Assembly: GCF_004187715.1 (NCBI RefSeq)
Contig: NZ_QZWF01000004.1
Span: forward strand, 310,001 to 374,000
DNA length: 64,000 bases
From: Streptomyces sp. F001
GTDB taxonomy: Bacteria > Actinomycetota > Actinomycetes > Streptomycetales > Streptomycetaceae
Direction: 5' to 3'
Shown here: positions 35,915 through 44,451 of the stretch, piece after piece
How the letters are laid out: each line of letters starts with the position of its first letter
Position numbering within the stretch: position 1 is the stretch's first letter
Notes under the pieces: model-generated
Told to the model about the DNA's origin: nothing
Database searches by the model: none
Seen by the model: the letters and a program-made list of their open reading frames with translations, nothing else
Program-made: the position numbers and the translations under genes

Positions 35915-36589
35915 ATGACTGACAGCGACTTCCTGACCACCACCCGGGACTTCTACGACGCCGTTGCCGAGGACTACGCCGACCGGTTCCAGGACGGGCT
36001 GGCGGCCAGGCCGATGGACCGGGCCGTGCTGGCCGCGTACGCGGAACTCGTGGGCGATGGCGGTGAGGTGGCCGACCTGGGGTGCGGACCGGGGCAGGTG
36101 ACGGCGTACCTCGCCTCGCTCGGCCTGTCGGTGTTCGGGCTCGATCTGTCGGCGTCGATGCTCGCCATCGCCCGGCGTGAGAATCCCGGCCTGCGCTTCG
36201 AGCAGGGTTCGATGCTGGACCTGGACCTGCCCGACGGTCACCTCGCAGGCGTCGTGTCCTACTACTCCTCCATCCACACCCCTGTGGACCGGCTGCCCGG
36301 CCTTTTTGCGGAGTTCGCCCGTGTCCTGGCTCCGGCTGGCCATCTGTTCCTCGCCTTCCAAGTCGGCGACCGCCCACGCCGCCTCGACCGGCCCTTCGGG
36401 CACCCCGTCTCCCTGGATTTCGAACGCCGACAGCCGGATCGGATCGCCGAGCTGCTGGTCGGGGCCGGTTTCGAGATGCGGGCGCGGACGGTGCGGGAGG
36501 CGGAAGAGGAGCTCGGGGAGTCGACCGCGCAGGCGTATCTCATCGCCCGCAAGCCCGGCCTCCGGGGCACCGGCATGGACGCCTGCTGA
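35915..36589 (+). CDS. Class I SAM-dependent methyltransferase
   Basis: 224 residues from ATG 35915. Motif I is VADLGCGPGQVTAYLASLG, followed by FGLDLSASMLAIAR (acidic loop), FEQGSMLDLDLPDG and a post-motif FARVLAPAGHLFLAFQVGD, the order of small-molecule (Methyltransf_11/25) enzymes. The substrate cannot be read from sequence. It stands alone between the cold-shock terminator and the wrecked EACC1/caspase pair, with no obvious operon partner. Confidence 0.88.
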   Translation: MTDSDFLTTTRDFYDAVAEDYADRFQDGLAARPMDRAVLAAYAELVGDGGEVADLGCGPGQVTAYLASLGLSVFGLDLSASMLAIARRENPGLRFEQGSMLDLDLPDGHLAGVVSYYSSIHTPVDRLPGLFAEFARVLAPAGHLFLAFQVGDRPRRLDRPFGHPVSLDFERRQPDRIAELLVGAGFEMRARTVREAEEELGESTAQAYLIARKPGLRGTGMDAC

Positions 36590-36649
36590 TCCACAACTTC
36601 CCTGATCCCAGGGCTACTTCATCGATACCCTGGTGGTTCGGGTGGAGGG

Positions 36650-37060
36650 TGACACAGGAGGGGGCCTGACGAGCGAGGATCTGCGTCTGACCGTTTCGGG
36701 TGGGCGGATGTGGACGCGGAGGAACTGGACGCCCTGACCGGTCGGCTGCGACAGCTCCTTCTCGAACTCGACGTGGACGACGTACGACCCGTCCGAGACG
36801 GCGGTGAGGCGCCGGCCGGTGCCAAGCCGGGCGAACTGCTCGCGGTCGGCGCCCTCGCCGTCGGCCTCGCGCCCGCCCTGCTCCGGCCTGTGCTGCGTCT
36901 GGTCGAGACGTGGATGCAGACCCGCCCCGTCCGCACCGTCAAGGTGGAGCTGAACGGGCATTCCGTCGAACTCGGCAACGCCACGCCCGAACAGCAACAG
37001 CGCCTGGTCGACGCCTTCCTGGCCGCCGCGGACGACTCCGCCCGAGGGCAGGACGGATGA
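36650..37060 (+). pseudogene. EACC1-type effector-associated small protein, probably damaged
   Basis: The main frame from GTG 36710 reads VDAEELDALTGRLRQLLLEL, PGELLAVGALAVGLAPALLR, PVRTVKVELNGHSVELGNAT and PEQQQRLVDAFLAA. This matches effector-associated constant component 1, a small protein with a hydrophobic helix that accompanies caspase or peptidase effectors in actinobacterial conflict systems. The expected first strand (EDLRLTVSGG) lies just upstream in another frame (36676-36705). The N-terminus therefore seems frameshifted, unless translation really begins at 36710. It overlaps the truncated caspase-like gene by ATGA. Confidence 0.6.
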
Positions 37061-37365
37061 ATGACCCCACGAGAGGTGCGGGCCGACGGGACGCGCTGCT
37101 GATCGCCACCGGCGCCTACGAGAACTCGGCACTCGGGACGCTGCGCTCGCCGCGCCAGGACTGCGCCGGACTCGCTGCCGTACTGCTGGACGGCCGAAAG
37201 CCCATCCGCGTTCCCGCGGGCATCCGCAGCGGGCAGAGGCTCCGCCTACCGGGACTGGGTGTACCACGCTCCCAAGCCGACGGCCGCGGGGACCTGCTCG
37301 TGCACGTCGACGTACACGTCGTACGGCCCCCACGCCCCGGCCGCCGTGCCGACTCCGCCGGCTAG
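37057..37365 (+). pseudogene. Caspase-like N-terminus fused to a DnaJ-like C-terminus (deletion remnant)
   Basis: 102 residues. The first 45 (RDALLIATGAYENSALGTLR, SPRQDCAGLAAVLLD) are the opening strand and helix of caspase-family (C14) proteins. The His/Cys catalytic dyad is absent because the sequence then jumps to IRVPAGIRSGQRLRLPGLGV and GRGDLLVHVDV, the last domain of DnaJ/Hsp40 proteins. An in-frame deletion must have removed the rest of the caspase domain and the start of the DnaJ-like part. Caspase plus chaperone-like domains are known together in multi-domain actinobacterial conflict proteins. The product is presumably inactive. Confidence 0.65.
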
Positions 37366-37901
37366 GGCCTGCCCCCGAGCACCGCAACGCAGTCGTCCCA
37401 GGCCGCCCCGCTCAGCAGCGGCCGGAAGCGGGTGAAGAGGGCGAGGAGGTCGGCGCCGTAACGGGTGCGGAATTCCGGGTCGTGGGCGGCGAGGTCGAGT
37501 TCGTTCGCTGCAGTGAGCTCCGCGAAGTCACGAAGCACGGCGAGCGAAGGGGTACGGGAGGCCTCCGTGAAGCGGTCGTGGAACGGGCCGTCGGGCAGGA
37601 CCGGGTAAGTGGCCTGCCGATCGCAGCTCGCGTAGAGATACACGAGCCCCTCGGCCTCGGAACCGAGGGCGGCGGCGACCGCGGTACGGCGATGCAGCGG
37701 AAGCAGGGCTTGGGGGAAGCCGTCCGTGCCGTAGAGCGCGTGGCAGAACCCGGCGAGTTGGAGGGCGGGTCGGGCCTGCCAGCCGGCGAGCCGGATGCGG
37801 ACGCGGTCGAGGTGCGTGAGGAGCGTGCCGCCGGGATGGGGCACGGACTCGGCGCCGAGTTGCTGTAGCAGCGCCGTGGCTCGGTCGTGGGAAGACGGCA
37901 C
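37362..37901 (-). CDS. DUF6817-like protein
   Basis: About 179 residues from the GTG near 37901 (VPSSHDRATALLQQLGAESV). It is helical, with conserved-looking His/Asp positions: GTLLTHLDRVRIRLAGW, LAGFCHALYGTDGFPQALLP, YLYASCDRQATYPVLP and RYGADLLALFTRFRPLLSGA. HxxR, CHALYGT and YASCDR suggest an HD-type or metal-binding helical fold, as in the uncharacterised DUF6817 family. It is divergent from the LysR regulator, the usual arrangement for a LysR target. Its stop overlaps the caspase-remnant stop by four bases. Confidence 0.65.
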   Translation of the reverse strand: MPSSHDRATALLQQLGAESVPHPGGTLLTHLDRVRIRLAGWQARPALQLAGFCHALYGTDGFPQALLPLHRRTAVAAALGSEAEGLVYLYASCDRQATYPVLPDGPFHDRFTEASRTPSLAVLRDFAELTAANELDLAAHDPEFRTRYGADLLALFTRFRPLLSGAAWDDCVAVLGGRP

Positions 37902-38089
37902 GGGGGCGTCCTTTCGCGACGAGGGCTGGGGGCGGGTCGGCACCCGCTGCCCCTGCCTCCCCGGATCCGGACGCCGGTGGACGTGGGGAGCGGGTTGCCG
38001 CCCTGGGCCCTGATGAAGATCGTCGTACAGCCCGCAGGGCCAGTCAATCCTTGGGATTGCTGCCAAAACCCAAGTGTTAGCTTGGAGTT
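37902..38089. promoter_or_regulatory. Divergent LysR/DUF6817 promoter region
   Basis: About 190 bases between divergent starts. The segment just before the LysR GTG (TTGGGATTGCTGCCAAAACC, then CAAGTGTTAGCTTGGAG) has CCAA/TTGG half-sites and a CAAG...CTTG dyad. These resemble T-N11-A LysR boxes, so autoregulation plus control of the DUF6817 gene is likely. Confidence 0.4.
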
Positions 38090-38983
38090 GTGACCCTTGA
38101 AGACCTGCGTGTGTTCGTGGCGGTGTGCCGGGCCGGCAGTCTCAGTGCGGTGGCGCGGGAGCTGGGGTGCACTCAGTCGGCCGTGAGCCAGCACGTGAAG
38201 CGGCTGGAGCGGGAGACCGGGGTCGGTCTGCTGGAGCGGCAGCCGCGTGGAGTGACGGTGACGCAGGCCGGGCGGGTGCTCGAAGCCGCGGCCACGGAAG
38301 GGCTCGCCGGGCTGGATCTCGCGCTGCGGCGGCTGCGGGAGCTGGCCGACGGTGAGCGCGGCTCGGTCCGGGTGGCCACCGGGGCGACGACCGTACGGCA
38401 CTTCATGGCCGACGCGGTGGTCGCCTTCCGCCGGCGCCATCCCGAGGTCAACCTGGAGTTCCGTACGGAGAGTTCGAGCCGCGCCTGCTTCGACGCACTC
38501 ACCGACAGCGAGCTGGACCTCGCCTGGGTGACCCTCGGCCCTCCGGTGCGCGGCATCGAGCAGCGGCCGGTGGTCGACCTGCCGTGGGTGCTGGCGGTAC
38601 GGGCCGACGACTCGCTGGCCGACCGCCCGTACGCGGACGTCCAGGACCTGACCGGCCTCCGCCTGATCCGCCTCCCCCCGAACTCGACGTCCGCCGCCCA
38701 CCTGGACGCCTGCTGCGCCGAGCTGGGCATCCGTCTCGGCTTCGACACGAGTGTCGCCGACTGGGACACGGCGTTGCTGCTGGCGGAACTGGGGCTGGGC
38801 AGGGCGGTGGTCCCGGCACTGCCCGGCCTGCGGATCAACGGCCCCGGCAGCCCTGCAGCCAACGGTGACTTGCGCCTGATCCCCCTCCCAGCCCTCCGCC
38901 CCCTCACCGTCGGCTGGGCAGTCCGCCGCTGGGACGCGCTGAGCTCTCTGGCACGGGCGTTCGCGGAGACCGTGGCTCCTTGA
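38090..38983 (+). CDS. LysR-family transcriptional regulator
   Basis: 297 residues from GTG 38090. The winged-helix domain reads LEDLRVFVAVCRAGSLSAVA and GCTQSAVSQHVKRLERETGV. The LysR substrate domain (GSVRVATGATTVRHFMADAV, LDLAWVTLGPPVRGIEQRPV, LLAELGLGRAVVPALPGL) follows, with the length normal for the family. Divergent from the DUF6817 gene, its probable target. The effector is unknown. Its 3' end overlaps the antisense ATPase fragment. Confidence 0.92.
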   Translation: MTLEDLRVFVAVCRAGSLSAVARELGCTQSAVSQHVKRLERETGVGLLERQPRGVTVTQAGRVLEAAATEGLAGLDLALRRLRELADGERGSVRVATGATTVRHFMADAVVAFRRRHPEVNLEFRTESSSRACFDALTDSELDLAWVTLGPPVRGIEQRPVVDLPWVLAVRADDSLADRPYADVQDLTGLRLIRLPPNSTSAAHLDACCAELGIRLGFDTSVADWDTALLLAELGLGRAVVPALPGLRINGPGSPAANGDLRLIPLPALRPLTVGWAVRRWDALSSLARAFAETVAP

Positions 38984-39198
38984 GAGACAGCTCGGCCCAG
39001 ACCGTCTTGCTGACGTCGCGTTCACTGACGCCCCAGGCGAGCGAGAGCAGGGTTACGAGGACCAGGCCCCGTCCTGACTCGGCGTCCGGATCCGTCACGA
39101 ACCTCAGTCTGCGGTCACCTCGCGCGTCGCTCACCTCGATCCGCAGGGTGTCCTCGGGGAGGAGCAGAAGGCGGAGTTCGAAGTCGCCTACACCTGAC
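38904..39198 (-). pseudogene. Fragment of an RsbW-like ATP-binding regulator
   Basis: The minus strand reads FELRLLLLPEDTLRIEVSDA, RGDRRLRFVTDPDAESGRGL, VLVTLLSLAWGVSERD and KTVWAEL. This is the second half (G1/G2 boxes) of the small HATPase proteins that Streptomyces pairs with HTH-DUF397 genes. The N-terminal ELVTNAxxH box is gone. The fragment joins directly to a DUF397 fragment on the other strand, and its reading frame runs on past the usual end into the LysR gene. Confidence 0.65.
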
Positions 39199-39200
39199 GC

Positions 39201-39305
39201 AAGTCGAGCTACAGCAGCGGCGAAGGCGTAGAGGTCGCCATCTGCCCCCACGCCATCCACATCCACGACTCCAAGAACCCGGCAGGGCCGAGGCTCGCCC
39301 GCTAG
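39201..39305 (+). pseudogene. DUF397 domain fragment
   Basis: 34 codons read KSSYSSGEGVEVAICPHAIH, IHDSKNPAGPRLAR and stop. The SSYSSGxGxxVEVA and DSKxPxGP signatures are those of DUF397 proteins, partners of XRE regulators in Streptomyces. The start is missing, and the last DUF397 strand (usually W..F) is replaced by a stop that overlaps the acyl-CoA synthetase stop codon. Confidence 0.7.
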
Positions 39306-41263
39306 CTTTCGTACAGCGCCTCCACCTCCCCGGCGAAGTCCCGCAGGATCGCCTCCCGGCGCAGCTTCATCGACGGGGTCAGATGACCGGCGGCCTCGGT
39401 GAAGTCCACGGGGAGGACGGCGAAGCGGCGGATGGACTCCGGGCGCGACACCAGCTTGTTGGCCTCGTCCACCGCACGCTGCAACACCGTGTGCAACTCG
39501 TCGTCGGTCACGAGGAGTTCCGGCGGTACGGGGTGCTTGCCGTTCATCTGGCGCCAGTGGGTGATGCCGTCGGTGTCGAGGGTGATCAGGGCGGTGATGT
39601 AGGGGCGGCGCTCGCCCAGGACGATGCACTGGGAGATCAGGGGGTGCGAGCGCAGCCAGTTCTCCAGCGGGGCCGGGGCCACGTTCTTGCCGCCTGCCGT
39701 GATCAGGATCTCCTTCTTCCGGCCGGTGATGGTGAGGTAGCCCTCGTCGTCCAGCCGGCCGATGTCGCCGGTCGGGAACCAGCCGTCGGGCGTTGCCGGG
39801 ACGACGCCGCCTGCATACGGGTCCCAGTAGCCGCGGAAGACCTGGCCGCCGGCGAGCAGTATCTCGCCGTCCGCTGCGATGCGGATGCGCGTGCCGGGCA
39901 GGGGCCAGCCGACGGTGCCGAGGCGGGGTTTGAGCGGCGGTGTCACGGTCGCCGCGCCGGTCGTCTCGGTGAGGCCGTAGCCGTCGTAGACGTCGATGCC
40001 CGCGCCCGCGTAGAACGCGGCCAGGTCGCGGCCCAGGGGCGAGCCTCCGCAGATGACGTAACGGACCCTGCCGCCCAGCGCGTTGCGGATCCGGCGGTAG
40101 ACGAGGGTGTCGTAGAGGGCGCGGGCCGCCTTGAGAGAGGCGCCGGGGCCGGGGCCGGTGCCGCTCGCCCTGGCCTCCGCCGCCTCGCCGTAGCGGCGTG
40201 CCACCTTCGCCGCACGGTCGAAGGCCGCTGCCTTGCCGCCGCGTTCGGCTGTCGCGCGGGCGCTGTTGAAGATCTTCTCCAGCATGTACGGGATGGCGAT
40301 GAGGAAGGTCGGCCGGAAGCTCGCCAGGTCGGCCACCAGGTCCTCCGACTTCAGGCTGGGCGCGTGGCCGATCCGCACTCGCGCGCGGACGCAGGCCACC
40401 GACACCATGCGGCCGAAGACGTGCGAGAGGGGGAGGAAGAGGAGGGTGGAGGGCTCCGCGTCGGTGCGGGCCTTGAAGACGGGGTAGAGGAGTTCGATCG
40501 CGTTGTCGACCTCCGCCAGGAAGTTGCCGTGCGTGAGCGCGCAGCCCTTGGGACGGCCGGTGGTGCCCGAGGTGTAGACGAGGGTGGCCAGGGTGTCCGG
40601 GCCCAGCATGCCGCGCCGTACGTCCACTTCGGTGTCCGGCACGGACTGGCCGAGCTCCGCCAGGCGGTCCACATGGCCCTTCTCGATGACCCACATGTGC
40701 TTCAGATCGGTCAGATGCTCCCGCTCGGGGCCGAGCGCGGCCGCCTGGCCGACCGTCTCCGCGGCCAGCGCCACCGCGCCGGAGTCCTGGAGGATCCAGC
40801 GGGTCTGGAAGACCGACGAGGTGGGGTACACCGGGACGGTCACCAGGCCGGCCGCCCAGGCGGCGAAGTCGAGGAGCGTCCACTCGTACGACGTGCGCGC
40901 CATGACCGCGATCCGGTCGCCCGGCATCAGCCCCTCGGCGATCATCCCCTTCGCCACGGCCAGCACCTGCGCGGCGAACTGAGCCGCGGTCACGTCCGCC
41001 CAACTCCCGTCCTCGGTGCGGCGGCTGAGCACCGGATGTCCGGGCGCCGCGTCCGCGTTCTCGAACGGCAGGTCGGCCAGCGAACCGTGCGACACCGGCG
41101 GCACCAGCGGCGGTACGGCCACTTCCCGCACCTCCCCGTCCAGCCGCCGTATCTCAGGCTCCACAAGGACCGGCCCGCCGTCGGGGTCGTACTCGAGCGA
41201 CGCGGCCGTGTACGGGTCGGACGACTCCGGCGGTAAAGGGGCAGACGAGTACGAGATGGGCAT
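39302..41263 (-). CDS. Long-chain fatty-acid-CoA ligase (AMP-binding)
   Basis: 653 residues from ATG 41263 (AGGAG 6 nt upstream). It activates fatty acids as acyl-AMP and transfers them to CoA. Family motifs: LVYTSGTTGRPKGCALTHGN (P-loop), FLPLSHVFGRM, DVYDGYGLTETTG, WFPTGDIGRLDDEGY and GRKKEILITAGGKNVAP with the C-terminal Lys region (LTPSMKLRR). It is of the FadD15/FAA1-like long type. It lies divergent from the MaoC-like gene, across a TetR-type operator, so a small lipid-metabolism regulon is likely. Confidence 0.93.
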   Translation of the reverse strand: MPISYSSAPLPPESSDPYTAASLEYDPDGGPVLVEPEIRRLDGEVREVAVPPLVPPVSHGSLADLPFENADAAPGHPVLSRRTEDGSWADVTAAQFAAQVLAVAKGMIAEGLMPGDRIAVMARTSYEWTLLDFAAWAAGLVTVPVYPTSSVFQTRWILQDSGAVALAAETVGQAAALGPEREHLTDLKHMWVIEKGHVDRLAELGQSVPDTEVDVRRGMLGPDTLATLVYTSGTTGRPKGCALTHGNFLAEVDNAIELLYPVFKARTDAEPSTLLFLPLSHVFGRMVSVACVRARVRIGHAPSLKSEDLVADLASFRPTFLIAIPYMLEKIFNSARATAERGGKAAAFDRAAKVARRYGEAAEARASGTGPGPGASLKAARALYDTLVYRRIRNALGGRVRYVICGGSPLGRDLAAFYAGAGIDVYDGYGLTETTGAATVTPPLKPRLGTVGWPLPGTRIRIAADGEILLAGGQVFRGYWDPYAGGVVPATPDGWFPTGDIGRLDDEGYLTITGRKKEILITAGGKNVAPAPLENWLRSHPLISQCIVLGERRPYITALITLDTDGITHWRQMNGKHPVPPELLVTDDELHTVLQRAVDEANKLVSRPESIRRFAVLPVDFTEAAGHLTPSMKLRREAILRDFAGEVEALYES

Positions 41264-41502
41264 GGGCAGCTCCTGGGGCCTGCAGCGACGACTTCGGCAC
41301 TGCTCGCTGCATGAGGTACGCGTGGTGCGCACGAAGGCGTTCACCGGCGGCGGCGCGGCTCGTCCGTCGGCCGCCGGTGGGCGGAGATCCTACGGGGCCC
41401 GCGTGGGGAGATTGCGCGGGTTCGGGGGTGCTTCCGAGGTGGTCCGGGGACGGGGGTGTGCAGCTCGGGGCCGGACAGGGCTTGGACTTACCTGCGGTAA
41501 CC

Positions 41503-41516
41503 TTACTCCAGAGTAA
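41503..41516. promoter_or_regulatory. Candidate TetR operator TTACTC-CA-GAGTAA
   Basis: Perfect 6-bp arms separated by two bases, 22 bases before the MaoC-like ATG and in the intergenic space shared with the acyl-CoA ligase. The short palindrome suits the neighbouring TetR-family regulator (42379-43023). Confidence 0.6.
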
Positions 41517-41538
41517 ACAGTGAGGACAGGGGGTACCC

Positions 41539-42396
41539 ATGGCCGACCGCCACCTGAGCTGTACCGGCACCGCATCCGGCCAGGTCCGCTCCCTCGCGCG
41601 GGGCGCGCTGCTCTCCCCCTTCAAACAGCCCCGCCCGGGCGCCGGCTTCCCCCGTACCCGCCTCGTCCTGTCCGGCGTACGCGTCGACCTGGCCCGGCTC
41701 GCCGCCTACGAGCGGGTGTGCGGCTTCCCGACCGGGGAGGACGCCCTGCCCCTCACGTATCCGCACGTCCTGGGCTTCCCGCTCGCCATGCGCCTGATGA
41801 GCGACCGGCACTTCCCGCTGCCGCTGCTCGGCCTGGTCCACACCTCGGTGGAGATCAGCCGCCATGCCGCGCTCCCGGCCACCGGGGCGTACGAACTCGC
41901 CGTGTGCGTCGACGGACTGGCTCCGCACCGGCGCGGAACGGAGGCGACGGTCGTGACCGAGGCGCGGGCCGGCGGGGAGGTCGTATGGGAGTCGAGGAGC
42001 ACCTATCTCGCGCGGCACCGCACCGATGCCCGGCCCTCGACCGGGACCGAGCGCGCCCCGCTGCCGGTCCGCGCCGAGTGGCGGCTCGGCAGTGACATCG
42101 GGCGGCGGTACGGTGCCGTCTCCGGCGACCGCAACCCGATCCACCTGTATCCGCTCACCGCCCGCCTGTTCGGCTTCCGCCGGCCCCTCGCGCACGGCAT
42201 GTGGACGGTGGCCCGCTGCCTCGCCGCGCACGGGACGCCCGAGGCGGTGCTGGTGCGGGCGCAGTTCCGGGCGCCGGTGCTGCTGCCGGGGACGGTGACG
42301 TACGCGGCGGACGGCGGGCGGTTCGAGCTCCGGAGCGGGGAACGCCGGTGTGTGACCGGCGAGGTGCTCCCGCTCACCTCACGCGGGCGGCGGTGA
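41539..42396 (+). CDS. MaoC-like (hot-dog fold) acyl-CoA hydratase
   Basis: 285 residues from ATG 41539. Two hot-dog halves: the first is degenerate (VRVDLARLAAYERVCGFPTG). The second carries the catalytic hydratase-2 motif YGAVSGDRNPIHLYPLTARL, with Asp and His, followed by FGFRRPLAHGMWTVARCLA. Such enzymes hydrate enoyl-CoA intermediates. It is divergent from the acyl-CoA ligase and convergent, with an 18-base overlap, with the TetR gene. This suggests the three form a locally regulated fatty-acid module. Confidence 0.88.
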   Translation: MADRHLSCTGTASGQVRSLARGALLSPFKQPRPGAGFPRTRLVLSGVRVDLARLAAYERVCGFPTGEDALPLTYPHVLGFPLAMRLMSDRHFPLPLLGLVHTSVEISRHAALPATGAYELAVCVDGLAPHRRGTEATVVTEARAGGEVVWESRSTYLARHRTDARPSTGTERAPLPVRAEWRLGSDIGRRYGAVSGDRNPIHLYPLTARLFGFRRPLAHGMWTVARCLAAHGTPEAVLVRAQFRAPVLLPGTVTYAADGGRFELRSGERRCVTGEVLPLTSRGRR

Positions 42397-43023
42397 CCAG
42401 GCCCGCCCCGCCATCAGGTCGCCCAGCCCCGCCCAGGCGAAGTTCATCAGGGTCGCCGCCGCCTGCCGGGCCGTGACGCCGGGAGTGGCGTTGGCCCAGG
42501 TGGCCAGCGACTCGGCGGCGCCGACCAGGGCCTCGGCCAGCCCGGCGACCTCCTTGTCGGGCAGATCCGGGTCCCGGTGGGCCTCGCGGGCGGCGTCGGC
42601 GATCAGCTGCGTCACGAACGTGACGATCTCCGTACGCATCGCGGTGACCTCGGCGGCGAAGGTCTCGCCGTGGGTGCGGGCCTGGAGGTGCAGTACCGAC
42701 CAGCCGTCGGGGTGGCGGGCGGTGTGGGTGAAGAACGCCAGCAGGCCTTCCCAGAGCTGGCGGTCGGCGGGCAGTTCGGGGTGCACGCCGGCCCGGACGG
42801 CGGCGGTGAGCGCCTTGGCCTCGCGGCGGATGCAGGCCGTGAAGAGGTCGTCCTTGGAGTTGAGGTAGAGGTACACCAACGGCTTGGACACGCCCGCGAG
42901 TTCGGCGATGTCGTCCATCGACGCGGCCATGTACCCCCGCTGTCCGAAGGTCTGCACGGCGGCATCCAGCATCTGCTGCTCACGGACCGCACGCGGCATC
43001 CGCTTGGTCTTCACGGCACCCAT
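42379..43023 (-). CDS. TetR-family transcriptional regulator
   Basis: 214 residues. The HTH domain is MLDAAVQTFGQRGYMAASMD, DIAELAGVSKPLVYLYLNSK, followed by a helical ligand domain (HLQARTHGETFAAEVTAMRT, LAEALVGAAESLATWANATP). It probably represses the MaoC-like and acyl-CoA ligase genes through the palindrome at 41503, with an acyl-CoA as a reasonable but unproven ligand. It converges on and overlaps the MaoC-like gene. Confidence 0.92.
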   Translation of the reverse strand: MGAVKTKRMPRAVREQQMLDAAVQTFGQRGYMAASMDDIAELAGVSKPLVYLYLNSKDDLFTACIRREAKALTAAVRAGVHPELPADRQLWEGLLAFFTHTARHPDGWSVLHLQARTHGETFAAEVTAMRTEIVTFVTQLIADAAREAHRDPDLPDKEVAGLAEALVGAAESLATWANATPGVTARQAAATLMNFAWAGLGDLMAGRAWSPPPA

Positions 43024-43064
43024 GGGGATCAGCGTACGGTCCGCGCAGCACCGGCGGCGCCCGG

Positions 43065-43156
43065 TCAGGCGGCGACCGTCACCTGCTGAGCCTCCTCCAC
43101 CGGGGAACTCGCCGCCTTGTCATAGGCGTTGCGGTCGAGCAGGCCCTCACGGGCGG
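43065..43156 (-). pseudogene. C-terminal stub of a gene cut by the IS3 element
   Basis: The minus strand reads FTAREGLLDRNAYDKAASSP, VEEAQQVTVAA and stop (43065-43067). It looks coding and ends exactly where the IS3 left repeat begins at 43157. The rest of the gene is not on the other side of the insertion, so more than a simple insertion occurred here. Family not recognised. Confidence 0.4.
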
Positions 43157-43223
43157 TGAAGCTTCCCCTTGATCACGGACACCTGGAGACTGGGACGTGA
43201 GGTTCCAGAGGAAGTAGCACCAG

Positions 43224-43529
43224 GTGGGAAGCAAGAGCAACCGCAGCAGGCGGTACACGGAGGAGTTCAAACGGGACGCGGTCGCGCTCGTGCGCTCCTC
43301 CGGGAAGACCGTCACCGAGGTGGCCCGGGAGCTCGGGGTCAGCGCTGAGGGACTGCGGAACTGGGTCAAGCAGGACACGATCGACCGCGGGCAGGGGGCG
43401 CCGGGAGAGCTGACGACGGCCGAGCGCGAAGAGCTGCGCCGGCTGCGGAGGTTGGCCGCCGAGCAGGCGGAGACGATCGAGGTGCTGCGAAAAGCGGCGG
43501 TCTTCTTCGCGAAGGAGAGCGATCGATGA
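43224..43529 (+). CDS. IS3-family transposase OrfA
   Basis: 101 residues: a helix-turn-helix (RYTEEFKRDAVALVRSSGKT, TEVARELGVSAEGLRNWVKQ) followed by a leucine-zipper-like coiled coil (ELRRLRRLAAEQAETIEVLR). OrfA binds the element's ends and is normally fused to OrfB by frameshifting. The overlap with orfB is ATGA, and an A-rich GCGAAAAG lies upstream as a possible slip site. The start is GTG 43224. Intact. Confidence 0.9.
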   Translation: MGSKSNRSRRYTEEFKRDAVALVRSSGKTVTEVARELGVSAEGLRNWVKQDTIDRGQGAPGELTTAEREELRRLRRLAAEQAETIEVLRKAAVFFAKESDR

Positions 43530-44419
43530 GCGATGTGTACGCGTTCATCGAGGCGGAGAAGACCATCCATGGCGTCGCTCTTCTGTGCCGGCTGCTGAAG
43601 GTGGCCCGCTCCTCCTTCTACGCGTGGCTGGCCGGCGAGAAGACCCGGCGGGCGAAGCAGGCTGCCGACGACGCCCTGGCGCACGAGATCACCGTGCTGC
43701 ACCTCGCCTCCCGCCGCGCCTACGGGGTGCCGCGGATCCATGCTGAGCTGCGCCGGCTCGGGCACCGGATCAACCGCAAGCGCATCGAGCGCGTCATGCG
43801 CGAGCGCGGCATCGCCGGCGTGACCCGCCGCAGGCGCCGGTCGCTGACCCGCCCGGCCAAGAGGGCCGTGCCCGCGGCGGACCTGCTCGGGCGGGACTTC
43901 ACCGCCCCGGCACCCGGGATGAAGCTCGTCGGCGACATCACCTTCATCGCCACCGAGGAGGGCTGGCTCTACCTGGCGACCTGGCTCGATCTGGCGACCC
44001 GCGAGATCGTCGGCTACTCCATGGCCGACCACCACCGCGCCTCGCTGGTCGTCGACGCGCTGGTCATGGCTGCCGCACGCAGCCGGCTCCAGCCCGGCTG
44101 CATCGCGCATTCGGACCGCGGCAGCGAATACACCTCCGACGAACTCCGCCGCGAGATATGCCGGTTGGGGCTGCGGCAGAGCATGGGCCGCACCGGCTCG
44201 TGCTTCGACAACGCCGCCGCCGAGTCATTCTTCGCACTGCTGAAGGAAGAGATCGGCACCCGCTGCTGGCCGGACCGGGCGAGCGCCCGAGCGGAGGTCT
44301 TCGCCTTCATCGAGACCTTCTACAACCGCCGGCGACTGCGGAAGCATCCGGTCTGGGGCTACCTCACCCCGCTGGAGATCCGGCAACGACACGAACAAGG
44401 ACACGCCCTCGTGGCGTAA
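43526..44419 (+). CDS. IS3-family transposase OrfB (DDE integrase core)
   Basis: 297 residues with a complete catalytic core: LVGDITFIATEEGWLYLATW (first Asp), CIAHSDRGSEYTSDELRR (second Asp) and NAAAESFFALLKEEIG (Glu). An HTH_21-like N-terminus (SRRAYGVPRIHAELRRLGHR) precedes it and the tail YNRRRLRKHPVWGYLTPLEI follows. The gene is intact, so the enzyme may still work, although the element's right end is broken by the nested insertion. Confidence 0.92.
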   Translation: MSDVYAFIEAEKTIHGVALLCRLLKVARSSFYAWLAGEKTRRAKQAADDALAHEITVLHLASRRAYGVPRIHAELRRLGHRINRKRIERVMRERGIAGVTRRRRRSLTRPAKRAVPAADLLGRDFTAPAPGMKLVGDITFIATEEGWLYLATWLDLATREIVGYSMADHHRASLVVDALVMAAARSRLQPGCIAHSDRGSEYTSDELRREICRLGLRQSMGRTGSCFDNAAAESFFALLKEEIGTRCWPDRASARAEVFAFIETFYNRRRLRKHPVWGYLTPLEIRQRHEQGHALVA

Positions 44420-44441
44420 GCATCGAGTGTCCAACATCACG

Positions 44442-44451
44442 GGGAAACTTC
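44442..44451. repeat. 10-bp target-site duplication, left copy
   Basis: GGGAAACTTC, identical to 46231-46240. It flanks the IS4-type element and belongs to the IS3 right inverted repeat. Confidence 0.9.
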
